From Syntrophomonadaceae bacterium (lineage in GTDB: Bacteria; Bacillota; PH28-bin88): a stretch of DNA of 35,816 bases. The stretch lies in assembly GCA_018333865.1 (NCBI GenBank), contig JAGXSE010000050.1, positions 1 through 35,816 on the forward strand. The letters are read 5' to 3'. The position numbers and the translations under genes were made by a program. This document shows positions 31,340 to 35,816 of the stretch, piece by piece (position 1 is the first letter of the stretch; each line of letters opens with the position of its first letter). The notes under the pieces are model-generated. The model was given only the letters and a program-made list of their open reading frames with translations. It made no database searches and was not told where the DNA came from.

Positions 31340-32128
31340 ATGGATTTAGGTTTAAAAGGCAAGGGAGCCCTGGTAATGGCCTCCAGCGCCGGCCTGGGCA
31401 AAGCCATGGCCCTGGAGCTGGCCCGGGAAGGGGCCAACGTGATGCTTTTCAGCCCCTTTGAGGAAGAGCTGAAGACAGCCCAGGCCGATATCAAGGCCGC
31501 CGCCGGGATCGAGCCGGCCTACACAGTCGGGGACATCACCGTTTATGACGACATTAAAAAAGCGGTGCAAAACACTGCCGCCAAATTCGGCAGCGTCGAT
31601 ATCCTGATCAACAACACCGGCGGTCCCCCGGCCGGACCATTTGACGGTTTTGACGACAATGTCTGGCAAAAAGCCTTCGAACTTACCCTGCTCTCTTATG
31701 TGCGGGCTATCAGAGAAGTGCTGCCATATATGCGGCAAAACCAGTGGGGTCGAATCCTGAACTCCACTTCCTCGTCAATCAAGGCCGTGCTGGATAACCT
31801 GGTATTGTCCAACACCCTCCGGGCCGGAGTAGTTGGTTTGAGCAAGACCCTGTCCCAGGAACTGGGCAAAGACGGCATTTTAGTAAACGTGATCGCACCC
31901 GGGCGCATCGGCACTGCCCGGACCATCTCCTTAGACCAGATGCGGGCCGACAAACAAGGGATCGCCCTGGAAGACCAAATTGCCCAGACAGCAAAGATCA
32001 TTCCTTTAGGCCGCTACGGCTCGCCGGAGGAGTACGGCAAACTGGCCGCTTTCCTCTGCTCGGGTGCCAATACTTACATCACCGGCCAGGCCATCCTGGT
32101 CGACGGCGGCATGGTCAAAGCCCTATAG
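31340..32128 (+). CDS. SDR family protein without the canonical YxxxK (BKR-like)
   Basis: 262 residues from ATG 31340, nine bases after GAGGAGG. The nucleotide-binding end reads ASSAGLGKAMALELAREG (instead of TGxxxGxG), with LINNTGGPPAGPF near 91. At the catalytic position the protein has NSTSSSIKAVLDNLVLSNTL in place of Ser...Tyr-x-x-x-Lys: the serines are present but the Tyr and Lys are not. This matches a known divergent 'BKR-like' SDR group whose chemistry is unsettled. The end, YITGQAILVDGGMVKAL, is standard. It follows the FAH gene by 23 bp and is co-transcribed with it. A dehydrogenase role is possible but cannot be assumed. Confidence 0.88.
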   Translation: MDLGLKGKGALVMASSAGLGKAMALELAREGANVMLFSPFEEELKTAQADIKAAAGIEPAYTVGDITVYDDIKKAVQNTAAKFGSVDILINNTGGPPAGPFDGFDDNVWQKAFELTLLSYVRAIREVLPYMRQNQWGRILNSTSSSIKAVLDNLVLSNTLRAGVVGLSKTLSQELGKDGILVNVIAPGRIGTARTISLDQMRADKQGIALEDQIAQTAKIIPLGRYGSPEEYGKLAAFLCSGANTYITGQAILVDGGMVKAL

Positions 32129-32138
32129 AAAACCTGGT

Positions 32139-32236
32139 AAACTTGGGGACGGGAAATTTGGGGACGGTTCTTGAATTGAATGATTACAGTGCTGGGAAAT
32201 TTGGGGACGGTTCTTGAATTGAATGATTACAGTGCT
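32139..32236 (+). repeat. Tandem array of hairpin repeats, AAATT arms
   Basis: Two 43-bp direct repeats (32151-32193 and 32194-32236), each with AAATTT, core GGGGACGGTTCTT (32160-32172; 32203-32215) and GAATT. They are preceded by a third, truncated unit AACTTGGGGACGGG (32140-32153). The array starts ten bases after the SDR stop. Confidence 0.9.
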
Positions 32237-32338
32237 GTAGCGGTTAATCGAGCTGCTATACCCCTAGATCCTAAAATAATTGGCATTAGGCTTCAGCGGG
32301 GGATTACTGCGCTCGTTAAAGCAAAAGAGGCTTTCTGA
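32237..32338 (+). pseudogene. Possible coding remnant
   Basis: The frame continues out of the repeat and reads about 33 residues, including AAIPLDPKIIGIRLQRGI and a tail ALVKAKEAF, before TGA 32336-32338. The composition is protein-like, but there is no start, ribosome site or recognised family. It may be the stub of a deleted gene, or chance. Confidence 0.25.
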
Positions 32339-32347
32339 CTTAATACC

Positions 32348-32382
32348 AATTCAATTCAAGAACCGTCCCCGTTGATTGAATT
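32348..32382 (-). repeat. Hairpin repeat, AATTCAAT arms
   Basis: AATTCAAT (32348-32355), core AAGAACCGTCCCC (32358-32370), ATTGAATT (32375-32382): 8-bp perfect arms, with the core in the opposite orientation to the array at 32139-32236. It ends 18 bp before the RraA-family start. Confidence 0.85.
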
Positions 32383-32399
32383 TTGAAAGGCGGTGCAAT

Positions 32400-33077
32400 A
32401 TGGCTAACGTAGGGTTTCGTATTTTCACCAAAATAACAAGACCCCCACAAGACCTGGTAGAGGCCTTCAGGGGCCTGGCAACTCCTAATATTGCCGACAA
32501 CATGAGCCGATTCTTTTGTGTCGACGCGGCCATCCGGCCCATGAGCAAAGGCCACATCCTGGGAACGGCCTTCACTGTCAGGGCCAGGCCCGGCGACAAC
32601 CTGTTGTTTCACAAAGCCCTGGACCTGGCCCAGCCCGGCGACGTGATCGTAGTGGACGGTCAGGGGGAAATGAGCAATTCCCTCTGCGGCGAAATCATGG
32701 TCCGCTATGCCATCAAAAGGAACCTGGCCGGCTTTTTAATCGACGGCGCCATCCGGGACTCCGGCCCCATCAGCGAAATGGATTTTCCTGTTTATGCCCG
32801 GGGAGCCCAGCCCAAAGGCCCCTATAAGGACGGCCCCGGTGAAATTAATGTCCCCGTGGCTATTGGCGGAGTAGTGATTAACCCCGGCGACATCCTGGTG
32901 GGAGACCAAGACGGCGTAGTGGTAATCTGCCCCGCAGACGCCGCCGAGATCCTGGCCAAAACAAAGGCCACCCAAGCCAAGGAAGCCGGCATTTTTCAAG
33001 CCATTGAAAACGGTGCCTGGGATCGGGCATGGGTAGACAAAACATTGCAGGAAAAAGGATGTGAAATCATTGAGTGA
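32400..33077 (+). CDS. RraA/HMG-aldolase family protein
   Basis: 225 residues from ATG 32400, six bases after AAAGGCGG; a TTG at 32376 lies in the hairpin repeat and is unlikely. The fold marks are TPNIADNMSR near 31, GHILGTAFTVRARPGDNLLFHKAL in segments near 52-75, GDVIVVDGQGEMSNSLCGEI near 82, and the metal site LIDGAIRDSGPI near 113. Members with the GxxxRD metal site (here DGAIRD) include 4-hydroxy-4-methyl-2-oxoglutarate aldolase and oxaloacetate decarboxylase, which release pyruvate. RNase E inhibitor function is not expected here. It overlaps the next gene by 17 bp, so translation is coupled. Confidence 0.9.
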   Translation: MANVGFRIFTKITRPPQDLVEAFRGLATPNIADNMSRFFCVDAAIRPMSKGHILGTAFTVRARPGDNLLFHKALDLAQPGDVIVVDGQGEMSNSLCGEIMVRYAIKRNLAGFLIDGAIRDSGPISEMDFPVYARGAQPKGPYKDGPGEINVPVAIGGVVINPGDILVGDQDGVVVICPADAAEILAKTKATQAKEAGIFQAIENGAWDRAWVDKTLQEKGCEIIE

Positions 33078-34125
33078 AGACGTGTTGATCAAGGCCGACC
33101 CCTTGCGTGCCTATTGCACGGATTTGTTTGTCAGCCAGGAGATGCCACGGGAAGATGCCCATATCATCGCCGACAGCCTGGTGGAAGCCAACTTAACCGG
33201 AGTGGACTCCCACGGCGTGAGCCGGATGGGCATTTACATCAAGCGGCTGCAGGAGAAAATGGTTAACACCAAAGCCCAGATCAAGCTGATCAGCGACTAC
33301 CCCGCCGCTGCCGCTATCGACGGCTTAAACAGCATGGGAGCCCCGATTTCGGTGCAAGCCATGGAAATAGCTATTGCCAAGGCCAGGACCACCGGCTGTG
33401 CTTTTGTCACCATTAACAACTCCAACCATAACGGCACCGCGGCTTACTTTGCCCGCAAGGCCTTAGCCCATGACATGATTGGTTTTTCCTGCACCAACGC
33501 CCCTTCCACCATGCCCCCCTGGGGCGGGATTACACCTTTCTTCGGCACCAACCCCTTTGCCGTGGCCATTCCGGCCGACAAGCAGCTGCCCATCGTAATG
33601 GATATGGCTACCAGCGTGGTGGCCCGGGGCAAGATCATCCTGGCTGGCAAAAACGGCAAAGAAATTCCCTTGGGCTGGGCCATCAGCAAAGACGGGGAGA
33701 TGACCACCGACCCCAAGACAGCCTTGGAAGGCGCAGTTCTGCCTTTTGGCGAGTACAAGGGCTCGGCTATCGCCCTCCTGGTCGACGTTTTAAGCGGTAT
33801 TCTCTCCGGCGCGGCCTTTGGTCCCCATATCGCCAGCCTGTACGAAAACTTTACCGACCCCCAGAATGTGGGCCACGCCTTCGGAGTTATTGATATCAGC
33901 AAGTTTGGCCCGGCAGACAAGTTTAAACAGCGGATTGACCAGATGATTTTAGAAATGAAAGCCCTGCGCCCAGCCAAGGGAGTAGACCAGATCAAACTCC
34001 CTGGCGAAATCGAGCACTTTACCAGAGAGCGCCGCCTGACCGAAGGCATCCCCTTATCCCGCCCGGTCCTTAAAGAGCTGAAAGAACTCGGCACCCTCTG
34101 CGGCGTCCCCTACACCCTGGAGTAG
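33061..34125 (+). CDS. Ldh2/MDH2 family oxidoreductase (malate, lactate or (R)-sulfolactate dehydrogenase type)
   Basis: 354 residues, usual length for the family that includes YiaK, ComC and ureidoglycolate dehydrogenase, unrelated to classical malate dehydrogenase. Marks: ANLTGVDSHGVSRMGIYI near 42-59 with the catalytic His, TINNSNHNGTAAYFARKAL near 118-137, GFSCTNAPSTMPPWGG and FFGTNPFAVAIP near 140-172. It reduces a 2-oxo acid or oxidises a 2-hydroxy acid with NAD(P)H. GTG 33061 is supported by AGGAA; a TTG at 33070 is an alternative. ComC in this family pairs with a SerA-type SlcC in sulfolactate racemisation, and a SerA-type gene is present at 20160-21149. The TAG overlaps a hairpin repeat. 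Confidence 0.9.
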   Translation: MKSLSEDVLIKADPLRAYCTDLFVSQEMPREDAHIIADSLVEANLTGVDSHGVSRMGIYIKRLQEKMVNTKAQIKLISDYPAAAAIDGLNSMGAPISVQAMEIAIAKARTTGCAFVTINNSNHNGTAAYFARKALAHDMIGFSCTNAPSTMPPWGGITPFFGTNPFAVAIPADKQLPIVMDMATSVVARGKIILAGKNGKEIPLGWAISKDGEMTTDPKTALEGAVLPFGEYKGSAIALLVDVLSGILSGAAFGPHIASLYENFTDPQNVGHAFGVIDISKFGPADKFKQRIDQMILEMKALRPAKGVDQIKLPGEIEHFTRERRLTEGIPLSRPVLKELKELGTLCGVPYTLE

Positions 34126-34148
34126 ACAAGGGGACGGTTCTCCTGTCT
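34124..34148 (+). repeat. Hairpin repeat, AGACA arms, overlapping a stop codon
   Basis: AGACA (34124-34128), AGGGGACGGTTCTCC, TGTCT (34144-34148). The first two bases of the arm are the last two of the preceding gene's TAG. The core carries TCTCC instead of TCTT. Confidence 0.85.
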
Positions 34149-34197
34149 GGGTTTTTGGATCTTACCCATCTACCCTAAGTTCATCCCGAAATATATC

Positions 34198-34238
34198 AAG
34201 GGGCAGGGAGTTATGCTTTTCGGCAACCCCTGCCCCTT
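34198..34238. terminator. Bidirectional hairpin between converging genes
   Basis: AAGGGGCAGGG (34198-34208) and CCCTGCCCCTT (34228-34238) form a perfect 11-bp stem with a 19-nt loop. It is between the rightward Ldh2 gene and the leftward zinc-ribbon gene (eight bases from the latter's stop). Confidence 0.7.
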
Positions 34239-34245
34239 TAATTAT

Positions 34246-34542
34246 TTAGAAATCAAAAAGATCGCCTAGCAAAGACTTGCGCTTGCGCTTGCCCCGATCC
34301 CGGTCGTCCCAATCGTCCCGATTCCGATTCCGGTCATCCCGATCCCGGTCAACCCAGTCATCGGCAGCAGTCTCAGGCCGGCGGGTGGCTGTGGCTGGCC
34401 GCTGGGATGCGGATAATTCGATAATCTTATCCAGCTCACCCCGATCAAGCCATATCCCCCGGCACTTGGAACAGTAGTCTATTTCCACACCTTGGCGCTC
34501 AGTCATCTTTAGTTCCACATTAACACAAACCGGACACATCAT
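34246..34542 (-). CDS. TFIIB-type zinc-ribbon protein with Asp/Arg-rich tail
   Basis: 98 residues. Residues 1-45 are the short zf-TFIIB domain: CPVC (3-6) and CSKC (24-27) bind one zinc, followed by RGIWLDRGELDKII. Residues about 63-92 are an alternating acidic and basic tail (DRDRDDRNRNRDDWDDRDRG), then KRKRKS and a hydrophobic end LLGDLFDF. Function is unknown; similar small zinc ribbons are common in bacteria. GGGAGG precedes ATG 34542; a second ATG follows directly. The tail is built on imperfect hexamer-like DNA repeats. It stands alone. Confidence 0.88.
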   Translation of the reverse strand: MMCPVCVNVELKMTERQGVEIDYCSKCRGIWLDRGELDKIIELSASQRPATATRRPETAADDWVDRDRDDRNRNRDDWDDRDRGKRKRKSLLGDLFDF

Positions 34543-34650
34543 AGTCTAAATTACCTCCCTTGAATGCGGCACCAGCGCAACAAACCATATGTTCCCCTGA
34601 TGCCTTTATTTATATTACTACCATAAATTGCCGATGAATGCAACTCCGAC

Positions 34651-34687
34651 AGACAAGGGGACAGACAAGGGGACGGTTCTCCTGTCT
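34651..34687 (+). repeat. Hairpin repeat, AGACA arms, at the 3' end of the RAYT gene
   Basis: Full unit 34663-34687: AGACA, AGGGGACGGTTCTCC, TGTCT. A broken left half, AGACAAGGGGAC, precedes it at 34651-34662. It is nine bases from the RAYT stop codon. Confidence 0.9.
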
Positions 34688-34696
34688 AACTCCTAT

Positions 34697-35482
34697 CTAA
34701 GTTTTCAGGATCTTGTTAACCTTATCCTTGTTCATACCGGTAATTAACGCAATTTTCCTGATTGAAAAGTTGGTTATTTCTTTGAACTCCTTGATTAATT
34801 CATCTGAAAGCTGTTCTTCAGACCAGTTATCTAATTTTATCTCTCGCTCCTGAAGCAATTTCCTAAAGATTTCTTTTGCTGAATACACATCTATATCTTC
34901 CTTTTCTTCAGGTAAATCAATGTATTCTTGGTCTACGTCCTGGCTCATAAACCTTATAAACTCTAGCTTAGAGGCTTCCTTGCCTGTCGCTAAAAGGGCA
35001 AGAATTAATTCCGTATCAACCATTTTTCTGTAATAATTGTTTTCGTCTAAATAGCATTCATAGCTGCTCCACCTATATTCTCCGGCTGACTTAACCTTGC
35101 CTGCTTTAACGGGGTTTTGATGTATATATCTTGCTAGTGAGAGAATATCCCTATCCTGCTCTACTACCTCACTCTTAAATCTGTCCTGAAATAGATGGCC
35201 TACTCTTTTATACTTATCATTAAAATAATAAACGTAGCTCACGGAAATACGTTTCATTATTGTAGCTATGTTCTCAGTACCTTCACTCAACATTAAATGG
35301 AAATGGTTATCCATGAGACAAAATGCATGAAGATAAAACCTGTCTCCATGTTTCTTATTGTTTAGGATCTCTAAAAAGCGGTGTTTATCATCATCGGCCA
35401 AAAAGATGTTTCTTTTCTCGTTCCCTCTAGCCATTACATGGTAATATCCGCTATCGCTTTTTATTCTCTGATGTCTTGGCAT
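34697..35482 (-). CDS. REP-associated tyrosine transposase (RAYT, Y1/HUH family)
   Basis: 261 residues. The Y1 HUH nuclease core has YYHVMARGN at 13-21, the metal-binding His60-x-His62 in LMDNHFHL, the catalytic Tyr among Tyr83/85/86 in SYVYYFN, and the family-specific FQDRFKSE and YIHQNPVKAG near 98-130. A C-terminal helix-turn-helix tail (NFSIRKIALITGMNKDKV) is kept. Enzymes of this group nick and move REP hairpins as single strands. The gene appears intact, and similar hairpins with AGACA arms lie 9 bp past its stop and 46 bp before its start, in opposite orientations. It is therefore the likely mobiliser of the repeat family in this window. Confidence 0.92.
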   Translation of the reverse strand: MPRHQRIKSDSGYYHVMARGNEKRNIFLADDDKHRFLEILNNKKHGDRFYLHAFCLMDNHFHLMLSEGTENIATIMKRISVSYVYYFNDKYKRVGHLFQDRFKSEVVEQDRDILSLARYIHQNPVKAGKVKSAGEYRWSSYECYLDENNYYRKMVDTELILALLATGKEASKLEFIRFMSQDVDQEYIDLPEEKEDIDVYSAKEIFRKLLQEREIKLDNWSEEQLSDELIKEFKEITNFSIRKIALITGMNKDKVNKILKT

Positions 35483-35505
35483 TCCACCACCCCAAACTTA
35501 TCATA

Positions 35506-35586
35506 CCAGCCAAGGGCAATTTCGTCAAGACAGAAGAACCGTCCCCATGTCTGCCACCAGCCAAGGGCAATTTCGTCAAGACAGAA
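35506..35586 (-). repeat. Hairpin repeat with AGACA arms between two 30-bp direct repeats
   Basis: The hairpin is AGACA (35528-35532), GAAGAACCGTCCCCA, TGTCT (35548-35552). A 30-bp sequence beginning CCAGCCAAGGGCAATTTCG occurs at 35506-35535 and again at 35557-35586 (period 51), the first overlapping the hairpin's left arm. The second copy ends at the group II intron junction. Confidence 0.88.
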
Positions 35587-35626
35587 ATCACGGTAGGAAC
35601 GCCCGTTACCGGGCGCCCCCCGCACA

Positions 35627-35659
35627 GATCCGTACGTGAGGAATTACCTCATACGGCTC
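35627..35659 (-). ncRNA. Group II intron domain V
   Basis: A 33-nt hairpin: GAGCCGTATGAGG and CCTCACGTACGGATC pair around a TAATT-like loop, with the two-base bulge expected between the stems. This is the catalytic core of the ribozyme. The AGC triad is present in GAGCC. Confidence 0.85.
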
Positions 35660-35815
35660 TTACCTCGGGTATGTGACGCAAAGCCTTTCGCTGGGATATG
35701 GATGCAGTATCCTTGCTTTGGGAACCCACGTTTCGATTAGTCGCTGAAACCTTCCCCATGTGAGGCGTCGGGCCTTTTGGCTTCTGCTCCTTAGTGCCTT
35801 AAACCAGCCCTTTAT
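35660..35815 (-). CDS. Group II intron reverse transcriptase/maturase, C-terminal end (partial)
   Basis: 51 residues up to TAA 35660-35662; the start lies beyond the window. The text GWFKALRSRSQKARRLTWGR, followed later by KARILHPYP, is the characteristic end of intron-encoded reverse transcriptases, the maturase/DNA-binding tail with the R-I-L-H-P-Y-P motif. No HNH endonuclease domain follows. The stop lies one base from domain V, the usual compact arrangement. Confidence 0.9.
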   Translation of the reverse strand: MKGWFKALRSRSQKARRLTWGRFQRLIETWVPKARILHPYPSERLCVTYPR

Positions 35816-35816
35816 T

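Larger units (their letters stand above)
35592..35816 (-). mobile_element. Group II intron, 3' end (truncated by window edge)
   Basis: On the minus strand the window edge enters the intron's reverse transcriptase/maturase end. This is followed by domain V (35627-35659), starting GAGCCGTATGAGG and closing with CTCACGTACGGATC, and by a domain VI hairpin GCGCCCGG-TAAC-GGGCGT-like (about 35601-35616). The 3' end, ...CGTTCCTAC, falls near 35592-35595 and adjoins the direct repeat and hairpin array. The 5' part is beyond the window. The layout suggests a compact bacterial class C-like intron, which usually inserts next to hairpins. Confidence 0.88.

Noticed and set aside
32400-33077. RNase E inhibitor RraA
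   Set aside because: The intact DGAIRD metal site and operon context indicate an aldolase or decarboxylase rather than an RNase regulator.
35506-35586. CRISPR array from the 30-bp repeats
   Set aside because: Only two repeats with a spacer-sized gap, and the gap contains the hairpin element; there are no cas genes.

Overview
The window looks like a piece of chromosome from an anaerobic, low-oxygen-metabolism Firmicute of the Clostridia/Peptococcaceae kind (Desulfotomaculum, Pelotomaculum or Desulfitobacterium-like). This is inferred from gene content: corrinoid methyltransferases with a reductive activator, a four-subunit 2-oxoacid:ferredoxin oxidoreductase, TAXI-type TRAP transport, and many GTG/TTG starts behind strong GGAGG sites. 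No ribosomal RNA, tRNA or CRISPR array is present, so the taxonomic call is only an inference. All product names come from recognising families by eye; no search was run.

Layout. Bases 1-2700 are a graveyard of mobile and addiction elements: a partial unknown gene, a 5'-truncated IS4-type transposase, a Phd/Doc toxin-antitoxin pair whose toxin is frameshifted, and the tail of a REP-type transposase. Next come malQ (-), a RACo-type corrinoid activator (+), a roughly 350-nt structured leader RNA, a DUF1638 gene (+), and the aroF-aroA pair (-). Bases 10.8-17.1 kb (-) hold a methyl-transfer cluster: methyl-THF methyltransferase, corrinoid protein, UroD-type methyltransferase, a 47-residue small protein, a DASS anion transporter, a second corrinoid protein and a GntR/UTRA regulator. 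With the activator at 5-6.8 kb this makes all four parts of an O-demethylase-like system (MT-I, corrinoid protein, MT-II, activating enzyme).

Bases 17.1-34.1 kb form a catabolic region arranged around a FadR-type regulator. Leftward are the regulator, korDABC, a TAXI binding protein, a fused TRAP permease, a split UxaA/SuyAB-type lyase, a SerA-type dehydrogenase, an IlvD/Edd dehydratase and a class III CoA-transferase. Rightward are an FAH-family hydrolase, an SDR protein, an RraA-type aldolase and an Ldh2-type dehydrogenase. Two near-identical palindromic operators lie in the divergent gap, one on each side. The set fits uptake and breakdown of a hydroxy or sugar acid (or sulfolactate) to 2-oxoacids that feed the ferredoxin oxidoreductase. 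The right end carries a zinc-ribbon gene, an intact REP-associated tyrosine transposase (RAYT) and the 3' end of a group II intron.

The most striking signal is a dispersed family of about 25-35-bp hairpins. They share the core AAGAACCGTCCCC, but their flanking arms change in a compensated way (GCAAGT/ACTTGC, AATTC/GAATT, AGACA/TGTCT, GGAAGCA/TGCTTCC). At least eleven well-formed copies and several partial ones lie almost entirely at gene ends. Three genes (malQ, aroA, aroF) read into a copy and take their C-terminal Gly-Asp-Gly-Ser tail from it; in aroA and aroF the copy also supplies the stop codon. The intact RAYT is bracketed by inverted copies with AGACA arms, so it is the obvious candidate mobiliser.
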